DNA of 5,899 bases from an uncultured Lachnospiraceae bacterium. GTDB lineage: Bacteria > Bacillota > Clostridia > Lachnospirales > Lachnospiraceae. The first letter of the stretch is position 1. Each line of letters opens with the position of its first letter. The notes under the pieces are model-generated. The model made no database searches, was not told the origin of the DNA, and was given only the letters and a program-made list of their open reading frames with translations. Positions 1 to 5,374 of the stretch are shown in pieces. Location of the stretch: positions 1 to 5,899 of the forward strand of contig CADCOU010000362.1 of the NCBI GenBank assembly GCA_902803155.1. The letters run 5' to 3'. Both the position numbers and the translations under genes were made by a program.

Positions 1-555
1 CCGCTTGCATTTCCCGGATACAACTGGATGGCGCAGGCGGTCAGCGACCTGTCTGCGGACAGCGCGCCGTCACGCATGCTCTGGAACCGACTGTCCGCGT
101 TTTATGACATAGGCGGCATGATCTGCATCACATGTGTATGCATCTATGTGTCCGAGAAGAAGATCGCTTCAAAACTGTTCCGCATCGGGATCTATCTGTT
201 TGCCGTCATGAACCTGGTCTCCAGCGTGGGCTACAAGATGTTCCCCCTTGCAGACAGCGGGAAAGAGATCGCGTCCTTTCAGGAAGTTATGCATATGATC
301 GTCACGGCGGCAGTCGTGCTCCTCTCCATCGTTTCCCTCATCCTTCTGATCATTGCAGGATGCAGAGAGAAGCAGGTGCGGGGGATCGGGATCTGGGCGG
401 CAGCCGCGCTTGCCATGATGTTCATCGGCGCGATCGGGACCGGGGCGGCTCCGCCGGAGTATTTCGGGATCACAGAGCGGTTCAGCGTGTTTGCCGCAGT
501 CGGCTTCAACGCAGTGTTAGGGATATATCTGTTCAATAAGTTTGGAATAAATTAA
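1..555 (+). CDS. DUF998 family integral membrane protein, 3' part (5' end outside window)
   Basis: The frame is open from base 1 and ends at TAA 553-555, giving 184 visible residues. An ATG at 28 exists, but I treat the gene as truncated by the window edge: the nine codons before it read PLAFPGYNW and continue into QAVSDLSADSAPSR. That PGYNW...Q(A)VSDLSA stretch is the conserved first-loop signature of DUF998 proteins, and one more membrane helix is expected upstream. The visible part holds about five hydrophobic segments at residues 33-50, 61-80, 96-118, 128-147 and 161-179, with short charged loops (SEKK, REK) between them. DUF998 proteins are small multi-helix membrane proteins of unknown function. 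No catalytic motif is visible. The gene is convergent with the sugar transporter operon and shows no sign of a functional link to it. Family call is fairly sure; function is unknown. Confidence 0.8.
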   Translation, partial: PLAFPGYNWMAQAVSDLSADSAPSRMLWNRLSAFYDIGGMICITCVCIYVSEKKIASKLFRIGIYLFAVMNLVSSVGYKMFPLADSGKEIASFQEVMHMIVTAAVVLLSIVSLILLIIAGCREKQVRGIGIWAAAALAMMFIGAIGTGAAPPEYFGITERFSVFAAVGFNAVLGIYLFNKFGIN

Positions 556-578
556 AAACCGGACATTGCTGTCCGGTT
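549..578 (-). terminator. Second (distal) rho-independent-type terminator, minus strand
   Basis: A perfect 9-bp inverted repeat, AACCGGACA (557-565) and TGTCCGGTT (570-578), encloses a TTGC loop. Read on the minus strand the stem ends in GGTT and runs on into TTT-AA-TTT, a U-rich tail. Read on the plus strand it is followed by GGAGGAAAG, with no U-tract. It therefore suits transcripts arriving from the permease gene rather than the DUF998 gene, although it starts 2 bases after the DUF998 stop codon. It acts as a back-up to the hairpin at 603-628. Confidence 0.6.
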
Positions 579-595
579 GGAGGAAAGAAGGAATG

Positions 596-628
596 AAAAA
601 CCAGGCCGGCAGCAGGAGCTGCCGGTCT
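596..628 (-). terminator. Rho-independent terminator of the sugar ABC transporter operon
   Basis: An 11-bp stem (603-613 pairing with 618-628, one G-U pair) encloses a 4-base loop. The core arms are CCGGCAGC and GCTGCCGG. On the minus strand the stem is followed by GG and then five T's (complement of A596-A600). It begins 6 bases beyond the permease stop codon (635-637), the expected place for the operon end. A second hairpin follows at 557-578. Confidence 0.8.
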
Positions 629-634
629 TGATGT

Positions 635-1582
635 TTATACTGCTTTTTCTTTGCTCTTCTGGACGATGCGGTCCAGGCTCACAGCCAGGATCAGCACGAC
701 ACCCTTGACGAATTTCTGCCAGAATTCGGAGATATCCATAAGCACCATGCCGTTGGTCAGCGTACTCATGAGAAGAACGCCGACCACAACGCCGAGGATG
801 CTTCCCTCGCCTCCGTTGATGCTGACGCCGCCAAGGACGACGCCCGTGATGACGTCCATCTCGTATCCTTCACCGGAACTCGGCTGTCCGGAATTGACGC
901 GGGCCATCAGCATGAGTCCTGCCAGTGCGTAGAGCGTTCCTGCAAGAGCGTAAACCTTGAAGATCGTCTTCTTGACGTTGACGCCGGTGAGGCGGGAGGC
1001 TTCCACGTTTCCGCCGATTCCGTAGATCTCCCGGCCGAAGTTCAGGCGGTTCAGAATGAACCAGCCGAAGGCGAAGCAGATCGCCATGATGATAACCGGT
1101 ACGGGGATCGGCCCAAGGTATCCCTGGCCGATGACCTTATAGCTCTCGGGAATACCGTATACCGCGAATCCGCCGCACAGGAGGTATGCGATTCCTCTCA
1201 TGGCGGTCATGGTTCCGAGCGTCATGATGATGGGAGCGATGCCCAGCTGGTTGATCATGAGTGCGTTGAACGTTCCGGCCGCAGCGCCCATCAGGAGTAT
1301 GACCAGAACCGCGACGGGGATCGGCACTCCGGAGGAGAGCATCTGCGCGCCGCCGACACAGCCGACGCCGATGACGGAACCGACGGACAGGTCCATGCCT
1401 CCCGTCAGTATGACAAAGGTCATTCCGACCGAACATACGCCGACGATCGACGCCTGCCTGAGGATCGTGAAAATGTTGGAAGACCGCAGGAACGCCGGAT
1501 TATTGATCGCGAAAACGATGATCAGGATAATCCATGCGATGATTACGCCAAACCGTGACAGATCTATTTTATGCTTCTTCAT
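635..1582 (-). CDS. Sugar ABC transporter permease, RbsC/MglC type (BPD_transp_2, CUT2 family)
   Basis: This 315-residue inner-membrane subunit should form, as a dimer, the channel of a ribose/galactose-type importer. It is hydrophobic throughout and has about the usual length of RbsC/MglC/XylH-like permeases. Family marks include TGGMDLSVGS (60-69), GREIYGIGGNVEASRLTG (183-200), which sits in the cytoplasmic loop that contacts the ATPase, and the C-terminal block EMDVITGVVLGGVSINGGEGS (241-261). The start is well fixed: the ATG overlaps the ATPase stop codon (ATGA, 1579-1582) and GGGGAG (1591-1596) lies 8 bases upstream, so translation is probably coupled. The gene is the last of the operon and is followed by two terminators. 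Only one permease gene is present, as expected for a homodimeric CUT2 system. The family is certain; the sugar is not readable from sequence. Confidence 0.93.
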   Translation of the reverse strand: MKKHKIDLSRFGVIIAWIILIIVFAINNPAFLRSSNIFTILRQASIVGVCSVGMTFVILTGGMDLSVGSVIGVGCVGGAQMLSSGVPIPVAVLVILLMGAAAGTFNALMINQLGIAPIIMTLGTMTAMRGIAYLLCGGFAVYGIPESYKVIGQGYLGPIPVPVIIMAICFAFGWFILNRLNFGREIYGIGGNVEASRLTGVNVKKTIFKVYALAGTLYALAGLMLMARVNSGQPSSGEGYEMDVITGVVLGGVSINGGEGSILGVVVGVLLMSTLTNGMVLMDISEFWQKFVKGVVLILAVSLDRIVQKSKEKAV

Positions 1583-3090
1583 CCTGCATTCTCCCCGGAG
1601 TAATCCTCCTCAATCCCCGATGCCAGCGTCAGTATGCGTTCCTGCGAGAACTCTTCCTTCTGCAGTTCACCCATGACTTTCCCGTTGTGCATGACAAGGA
1701 TCCTGTCAGACATGCCGATCAGTTCCGGCATTTCCGAACTGATCATGATCAGTACCTTTCCCTGCCTGACCAGATCCACCATCAGACGGTAGATCTCCTG
1801 CTTTGCTCCGACATCTATACCTCTGGTCGGCTCGTCAAAGATCAGTATATCGCTGTCCCGAAAGAGCCATTTTGCCAGTACTACTTTCTGCTGATTTCCG
1901 CCTGAGAGCTGCCCCGCGAGCTGTTCGCAGGACGGAGTCTTGATGGCCAGCTGCCCGATATAGCGCTCCGACGCTTCCCTGTCCTTCTCCATGTTGATGA
2001 TCCCGCCCCGCTTGATCGCGTTCAGGTGGGCGAAGGATATGTTGTGACGGATGGGAAGCTTCAGGACCAGGCCTTCTTTTTTGCGGTCCTCCGGGATCAG
2101 CCCGATCCCGTGTGAGATCCCTTCGGAAGGAGAATTGATACGGACAGATTCTCCGTTGATCAGGATCTCTCCCTGCTTGTACCGGTCGGCTCCGAACAGC
2201 GCCCTGGCGGTCTCTGTTCTCCCGGCCCCGACCAGTCCGGCAAGTCCCAGGATCTCGCCGCGGTATGCCTCCAGGGAAACGTGATCCAGCAGGTCCGTAC
2301 ACAGATCCCTGATCTCCAGGACTTTCTCTCCCTTCGTGTAATCCTTGGCGGGATATTGCTGTCCGAGTTCACGGTTGACCATGATGCAGATCAGCTCGTT
2401 TACATTCGTATCGGACACATCCATGGTCTGGATGTATTTCCCGTCGCGGAATACGGAGACCCGGTCGCAGATCGTGAAGATCTCTTCCAGGCGGTGGGAG
2501 ATGTAGATGATCGTAACGCCGCGTTTTTTCAGGCGCTCCACGATCTCGAAGAGATGGCCGACCTCGACCTCGGTGAGAGGAGCGGAGGGCTCGTCCATGA
2601 TCAGGACCTTCACGTCACGGGTTACGGACTTCGCGATCTCAACCAGCTGCTGGTAGCCGACGGACAGGTTCTTTACCTGCTCCGACGCCTTGATGTTGAT
2701 CCCGAGATCCTGCAGGATCTTGTCCGCCTCCTGCATCATGGTCTTCCTGTCGATCATGCCGTGCTTCTTCGGGTATCTGCCGTGGAAAATGTTCTCCGCG
2801 ATCGTCAGCGCGGGGAACAGGTTGAATTCCTGGTAAATGGCGGCGATTCCCATGTTAAGCGTCTTCTCCGGAGTATTGTTCCGAAGTTCCTGCCCGTTAT
2901 AAAAAAGAGAGCCGGAGGTCGCTTCAACTGCTCCGGTAATGATCTTGATCAGGGTAGACTTCCCGGCTCCGTTTTCGCCGGCGATGGCATGGACTTCCCC
3001 TTCACGGAAGCCGATGCTGACATCGTCCAGCGCGACGACGCCGGGATATTTCTTCGTAACATGTTCGAGTTTCAGGATCTCATTGTCCAT
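1579..3090 (-). CDS. Sugar ABC transporter ATP-binding protein, RbsA/MglA type, two ATPase domains
   Basis: This 503-residue cytoplasmic ATPase energises the importer and has the normal length for the family. Domain 1 (about 4-240): Walker A GENGAGKST (38-46), Q-loop Q87, signature LSVGYQQ (142-148), Walker B LIMDEPS (163-169) with catalytic E167, H-loop H199. Domain 2 (about 255-495): degenerate Walker A GLVGAGRTE (285-293), with Arg in place of the Lys; IPEDRKKEG (332-340); signature LSGGNQQKV (395-403); Walker B LIFDEPTRGIDVG (416-428); and Ser in place of the H-loop His (SSEMPE). This asymmetry, one canonical and one degenerate site, is normal for RbsA/MglA proteins, so it is not a defect. 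The start has GGAG (3099-3102) 8 bases upstream. The stop overlaps the permease start by 4 bp. The 102-bp gap to the binding-protein gene holds a strong hairpin that probably lowers ATPase and permease expression relative to the binding protein. Confidence 0.95.
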   Translation of the reverse strand: MDNEILKLEHVTKKYPGVVALDDVSIGFREGEVHAIAGENGAGKSTLIKIITGAVEATSGSLFYNGQELRNNTPEKTLNMGIAAIYQEFNLFPALTIAENIFHGRYPKKHGMIDRKTMMQEADKILQDLGINIKASEQVKNLSVGYQQLVEIAKSVTRDVKVLIMDEPSAPLTEVEVGHLFEIVERLKKRGVTIIYISHRLEEIFTICDRVSVFRDGKYIQTMDVSDTNVNELICIMVNRELGQQYPAKDYTKGEKVLEIRDLCTDLLDHVSLEAYRGEILGLAGLVGAGRTETARALFGADRYKQGEILINGESVRINSPSEGISHGIGLIPEDRKKEGLVLKLPIRHNISFAHLNAIKRGGIINMEKDREASERYIGQLAIKTPSCEQLAGQLSGGNQQKVVLAKWLFRDSDILIFDEPTRGIDVGAKQEIYRLMVDLVRQGKVLIMISSEMPELIGMSDRILVMHNGKVMGELQKEEFSQERILTLASGIEEDYSGENAG

Positions 3091-3130
3091 CGCGTTCGCT
3101 CCAGAAAAACAGCAGTGCCGGATGCTTTAT

Positions 3131-3163
3131 ACAGTCAGCGTCAGATCATCATCTGACGCTGAC
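3131..3163 (-). promoter_or_regulatory. Intercistronic hairpin between binding-protein and ATPase genes
   Basis: A perfect 13-bp inverted repeat, GTCAGCGTCAGAT (3134-3146) and ATCTGACGCTGAC (3151-3163), encloses a 4-base loop. In the minus-strand mRNA it lies about 30 bases after the binding-protein stop. It is followed by TGTATAAAGC, with no U-tract, so it is not a canonical terminator. Position and strength fit a 3'-end stabiliser or partial attenuator, which lets an upstream binding protein be made in excess of the downstream membrane parts, as known for other binding-protein operons such as malE-malF. That role is inference. Confidence 0.7.
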
Positions 3164-3188
3164 CGTTATATTCGCTGACTGTTATATT
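3157..3188. repeat. 16-bp tandem duplication in the hairpin region
   Basis: CGCTGACCGTTATATT (3157-3172) is followed with no gap by CGCTGACTGTTATATT (3173-3188), 15 of 16 bases identical. The first copy supplies one end of the 13-bp hairpin arm. The second copy carries CGCTGACTGT (3173-3182), which is exactly complementary to ACAGTCAGCG (3131-3140). The opposite arm therefore has two possible partners. The duplication ends 4 bases before the binding-protein stop codon. Confidence 0.85.
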
Positions 3189-3192
3189 ATAG

Positions 3193-4149
3193 TTACTCTT
3201 CTACGTAGTCGGCAATATTCTCTGCAGTTACCGGAATGAAATCGACGTAGGTCGGCTCTTCCATCTCAGCGTCTGCGCCTGCCTCGACGGTCTCGAGGAC
3301 GATCTTCAGGAACTTCTCGCCCTGGTTGTATGCGCCGATGTCAACGGTACCCTTGATGATGGTGCCTTCCGCGATCCTCTTCAGGTTCTCAGCGTCTGCG
3401 TCGCAGCCGGTGATGCAGTTGTCTTCTTCGGTCTTTCCTGCTGCCTTCATGGCTTCGTATGCGCCGAGAGCGACAGAGTCGTTGGTGCAGACGACAACGT
3501 TCAGATCCGGATCCTTCTGGAGAACGTTCTCAACTGCCTTCTGGCCGGCTTCTGTCGTGTTGCCGGACTGCTGGTCGTCGGAGACGGTGACGCCCGGAAC
3601 GATATCGTTCACTGCATCCATCAGGCCCTTGCCGCGCTGCTCGAGCTGCTCATTTCCATGTACATAGATGAATTCCACATGTGCGTCAGCCGGATCTTCG
3701 AAATGCTCTTTGATCCAGTTCGCTGCGATGGTTCCGTTCTCATAGCCGTACTGGTAGTTATCCAGCGTCAGCCAGTTGTTGGAGCCGTCGATCCACTCGG
3801 ACCAGCTGATGACCGGGATGCCTGCCTCGCGGGAAGCCTTGACAACGTCTACCATTGCTTCCGGGGAGTCCGGACAGATGACGATACAGTCAACGCCGCT
3901 GGCGATCAGGTTCTCAACGCCGGTGACCTGCTTCTCGATATCGGACTGGCCGTCCACGACCTGGACTTCAACGCCGTAGTCTGCCTGATGATCCTCAATT
4001 CCCTTGATGACGTTCAGGAAATAGTTGATGGTCTGGTTCTGTACCACAAAGCCTGCCTTTACTACTTTTTCCTCTGCCATAACCGGCATAGCCAGTATCA
4101 GAGCTGCACAGATGACACCGCCGATCACCTTCACCATTTTGTTTCTCAT
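3193..4149 (-). CDS. Sugar ABC transporter substrate-binding protein, RbsB-like (Peripla_BP_4)
   Basis: This 318-residue secreted receptor should capture the sugar and deliver it to the permease. Residues 1-25 form a Sec signal peptide: positive start (MRNKMVK), hydrophobic core 8-20, and a likely signal peptidase I site after PVMA (A25/E26). The mature protein follows the type I periplasmic binding fold: first strand KAGFVVQNQTINYF (31-44), VDGQSDIEKQV (65-75), VDCIVICPDSPEAM (86-99), GIPVISW (110-116), LDNYQYG (129-135), EQRGKG (170-175) with the Arg that often binds sugar hydroxyls, TNDSVALGA (222-230), and GCDAD (248-252). Trp116 and Trp119 could stack on a sugar ring. There is no lipobox: Cys14 sits inside the core after Ile, so this is not a standard lipoprotein. 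Start choice: AAGGAGG (4157-4163) lies 7 bases before the first ATG, whereas Met5 would be too far. First gene of the importer operon. The ligand is undetermined. Confidence 0.93.
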   Translation of the reverse strand: MRNKMVKVIGGVICAALILAMPVMAEEKVVKAGFVVQNQTINYFLNVIKGIEDHQADYGVEVQVVDGQSDIEKQVTGVENLIASGVDCIVICPDSPEAMVDVVKASREAGIPVISWSEWIDGSNNWLTLDNYQYGYENGTIAANWIKEHFEDPADAHVEFIYVHGNEQLEQRGKGLMDAVNDIVPGVTVSDDQQSGNTTEAGQKAVENVLQKDPDLNVVVCTNDSVALGAYEAMKAAGKTEEDNCITGCDADAENLKRIAEGTIIKGTVDIGAYNQGEKFLKIVLETVEAGADAEMEEPTYVDFIPVTAENIADYVEE

Positions 4150-4176
4150 AGAATTTCCTCCTTGTTGTGATGCTTT

Positions 4177-4187
4177 TTTATATTGTA
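4177..4187 (-). promoter_or_regulatory. Possible -10 elements of the transporter operon promoter
   Basis: On the minus strand TACAAT (complement of 4182-4187, 5 of 6 to TATAAT) overlaps by one base with TATAAA (4177-4182). For TACAAT, the hexamer 17 bases upstream is TGCATA, a poor -35 (3 of 6). A promoter here would be weak or activator-dependent. It lies 27-38 bases from the binding-protein start and directly abuts the palindrome at 4188-4208. Confidence 0.4.
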
Positions 4188-4208
4188 CATATTCTGTCGC
4201 AGAATATG
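4188..4208. promoter_or_regulatory. Perfect 21-bp interrupted palindrome upstream of the binding-protein gene; candidate operator
   Basis: The arms CATATTCTG (4188-4196) and CAGAATATG (4200-4208) are exact reverse complements around TCG. The site fills the space between the candidate -35 and -10 of the transporter promoter, the classic place for a repressor operator. If the esterase transcript reads through, the same bases would form a 9-bp hairpin with a 3-base loop in the mRNA. No U-tract follows on the minus strand, so it is not a terminator. Which protein binds is unknown; the neighbouring ROK regulator is one candidate. Confidence 0.6.
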
Positions 4209-4222
4209 CAGTACTCCATTTT

Positions 4223-4243
4223 TTCCGGATCAGTCTTCCGGAT
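4223..4243. repeat. Two TTCCGGAT repeats upstream of the transporter promoter
   Basis: TTCCGGAT occurs at 4223-4230 and again at 4236-4243, 13 bp start to start. Each contains the self-complementary hexamer TCCGGA, so the pair reads both as a direct and as an inverted repeat. It lies just after the esterase stop and roughly 13 bp upstream of the weak -35, where an activator or repressor could bind. It could also form a short 6-bp mRNA hairpin. On the minus strand it is followed by A's rather than T's, which argues against a terminator for the esterase gene. Confidence 0.4.
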
Positions 4244-4253
4244 TATCTGATAT

Positions 4254-5054
4254 TTATTCGAAGTCTTTTCTCCCCGGTCCGAGGAACCTCTTCAGCATGC
4301 GCTCGATCGCCTCGTCCCACATATCCCACTCATGGTGTCCGGGCCATTCTTCATAGGAAAAATCAGGAAGGTTCTCTTCGCACAGTTTCCTGGCCGCGCA
4401 GGTATGTCCGTACAGGAAGTCCTCGGTGCCGCACATCATGTAGACTGCGGGAAGCGGTTTGCCGGAGGAGGCCGCCTTGCGGATCACATTTTCGATCAGC
4501 ACTTCGTCCGGGATCTGGTCCGGCTGATTGAAGATCGCACTGTAATCTTCCGCGAGTCCCTCGAGAACCGTGTCTCCGTCCGGGCTGACTGCCATCCGGT
4601 AGATATCCTTCAGGTCGTAGGCGCCGGAGAAGGCTCCGCATGCGAAGAAGCGGTCAGGGCGGTCCAGTGCGCAGCGAAGGGCGCCGTAACCTCCCATGGA
4701 AAGACCGGCGATCATCACGTCCTCCCGTTTCACTGAGAGATGGAACATGCGGTCTGCCAGGTCCAGGATCTCGTCCGTGATGTACGTGAACGCGTGGATC
4801 CCGTGAACCATATCCTGGTACCAGCTGCGCTGTACTTCCGGCATCAGTACCGCGAGGTTATAGCGCTCGGCATACCGTTCGATGGCCGTCCGTCTGACCC
4901 AGGTCGCGGCACTGTCCGACAGGCCGTGGAGCAGTATCAGTGTTTTCGGGTCTTCCTTCCAGATATATCTCCTGCCGTCATGAGGGAGAATGACATGGAA
5001 GGATGTATCCTGCAGAAGTGATTTTGAATACAGGTTTCCCATGAAATATGCCAT
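4254..5054 (-). CDS. Alpha/beta-hydrolase, esterase D / EstA-like family (PF00756 type)
   Basis: A 266-residue predicted serine esterase. The nucleophile elbow is GLSMGG (117-122) with Ser119. The oxyanion-hole region is LLHGLSDSAATW (41-52). The acid is probably Asp212 in CGTEDFL, and the base His241 in the GHHEWDMW block (239-246), which matches the G-x-H-x-W ending typical of this family (EstA tributyrin esterase, S-formylglutathione hydrolase relatives, acetyl-xylan or feruloyl esterase-like proteins). No signal peptide or membrane segment is seen, so it should act in the cytoplasm. Start: AAGGAG (5061-5066) lies 6 bases before the ATG at 5052-5054; Met5 has no good ribosome site. It has its own promoter and no clear terminator before the binding-protein gene 104 bp downstream, so part of its mRNA may continue into the importer operon. 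That context suggests deacylation of an imported sugar ester (inference). Exact substrate unknown. Confidence 0.88.
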   Translation of the reverse strand: MAYFMGNLYSKSLLQDTSFHVILPHDGRRYIWKEDPKTLILLHGLSDSAATWVRRTAIERYAERYNLAVLMPEVQRSWYQDMVHGIHAFTYITDEILDLADRMFHLSVKREDVMIAGLSMGGYGALRCALDRPDRFFACGAFSGAYDLKDIYRMAVSPDGDTVLEGLAEDYSAIFNQPDQIPDEVLIENVIRKAASSGKPLPAVYMMCGTEDFLYGHTCAARKLCEENLPDFSYEEWPGHHEWDMWDEAIERMLKRFLGPGRKDFE

Positions 5055-5103
5055 AAGTCTCTCCTTTTTATGTGCATGAAATGTCTGGTCTGCCTCTATC
5101 GAC

Positions 5104-5133
5104 TTTATAGCATAAGCCTCAATATTGCGTCAA
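5104..5133 (-). promoter_or_regulatory. Sigma-70/SigA-type promoter of the esterase gene
   Basis: On the minus strand TTGACG (complement of 5128-5133, 5 of 6) is followed after 18 bases by TATAAA (complement of 5104-5109, 5 of 6). A TG one base before the -10 makes it an extended -10 promoter. Transcription would start near 5097, giving a leader of roughly 43 bases before the ATG. The 8-bp palindrome CAATATTG (5120-5127) sits in the spacer beside the -35. Confidence 0.65.
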
Positions 5134-5142
5134 TCTTTAATA

Positions 5143-5152
5143 AAACGTTTTT
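5143..5152. promoter_or_regulatory. AAAACGTTTT palindrome upstream of the esterase -35
   Basis: A perfect 10-bp palindrome centred on CG, 9 bp upstream of the esterase -35. Short A-tract/T-tract palindromes with a central CG are typical cores of LacI/CcpA-family operators. The flanks do not match the full catabolite-response (cre) pattern: three fixed positions differ. It may be a regulator site or simply an AT-rich UP-like element. Confidence 0.3.
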
Positions 5153-5233
5153 TCTAAGTTTGTGTATTGTGAATGAATCTGTCAAAAGTTTATTGTGCAG
5201 AATGGATAAATAAAAGGAATGAAGCCGCTTTAA

Positions 5234-5250
5234 TGTTTGCGCCGAAAACA
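5234..5250. promoter_or_regulatory. TGTTTGCGCCGAAAACA palindrome; candidate ROK operator
   Basis: A 17-bp palindrome centred at 5242: arms TGTTT and AAACA, with an inner CG/CG pair and one mismatched pair. The centre is 31 bp upstream of the first base of the plus-strand -35. GTTT...AAAC arms around a GC-rich centre are in the style of operators bound by ROK regulators such as XylR and NagC/Mlc, and the regulator gene lies right beside it. Assignment to this protein is inference. Confidence 0.4.
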
Positions 5251-5251
5251 A

Positions 5252-5264
5252 TTTATTCGATAAA
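5252..5264. promoter_or_regulatory. TTTATTCGATAAA palindrome
   Basis: TTTAT (5252-5256) and ATAAA (5260-5264) are exact inverted repeats around TCG. The site is 1 bp from the palindrome at 5234-5250 and 16 bp upstream of the ROK -35. It could be a second operator half or part of an AT-rich UP element; the AT-rich setting makes chance occurrence likely. Confidence 0.3.
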
Positions 5265-5280
5265 AAATTTTATTTAACAT

Positions 5281-5309
5281 TTGACAGAACTCGCATAATA
5301 CTTCAAAAT
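5281..5309 (+). promoter_or_regulatory. Promoter of the ROK regulator gene
   Basis: A consensus -35 TTGACA (5281-5286) is followed after 17 bases by CAAAAT (5304-5309, 4 of 6). The alternative -10 CATAAT (5294-5299, 5 of 6) would have only a poor -35 at 5271-5276, and TGCTATATAG (5311-5320) resembles an extended -10. The consensus -35 makes a promoter here likely, but the exact start point cannot be fixed by eye. The leader would be roughly 60 bases. Confidence 0.45.
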
Positions 5310-5374
5310 GTGCTATATAGTATTCGGCATGATACCGATGCAGCAGGAAACTGACCGACCTGAGGAAAAACAGA

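Larger units (their letters stand above)
5055..5374. other. AT-rich divergent control region between esterase and ROK regulator
   Basis: The 320 bp without a gene are clearly richer in A and T than the flanking coding sequence. From left to right they hold the esterase ribosome binding site (5061-5066), its promoter (5104-5133), the AAAACGTTTT palindrome (5143-5152), a stretch with no clear signal (about 5160-5230), two palindromes (5234-5250 and 5252-5264), a plus-strand promoter (from 5281) and the ROK ribosome binding site GAGG (5362-5365). No RNA gene or credible small protein is seen. Confidence 0.7.

Noticed and set aside
28..555. Taking ATG 28 as the true start of the DUF998 gene.
   Set aside because: The upstream in-frame codons read PLAFPGYNW, part of the conserved DUF998 signature, so the real start lies outside the window.
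593..631. A 12-codon plus-strand ORF (MKNQAGSRSCRS) with GGAGG 9 bases upstream of its ATG.
   Set aside because: It lies wholly within the minus-strand terminator hairpin and T-tract, whose complement is naturally purine-rich and mimics a ribosome site. No coding support beyond that.
2205..2245. Degenerate Walker A (Arg for Lys) and missing H-loop His in the second ATPase domain as possible inactivation.
   Set aside because: RbsA/MglA-type ATPases normally have one canonical and one degenerate half, so this is a family trait.
2281..3156. A 291-codon plus-strand ORF opposite the ATPase gene.
   Set aside because: It is antisense to a gene with complete Walker, signature and H-loop motifs; the protein has no recognisable family features and the frame is a by-product of codon composition.
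3658..4170. A 170-codon plus-strand ORF opposite the binding-protein gene.
   Set aside because: It is a shadow of a clearly recognised RbsB-like gene, with no ribosome site or family match seen.
4223..4243. A rho-independent terminator between the esterase and the binding-protein gene.
   Set aside because: The possible 6-bp stem is followed by A's on the minus strand, not a U-tract.
5137..5158. A CcpA cre site around AAAACGTTTT.
   Set aside because: The expected TG on the left and C on the right of the cre pattern are absent; kept only as a generic palindrome.
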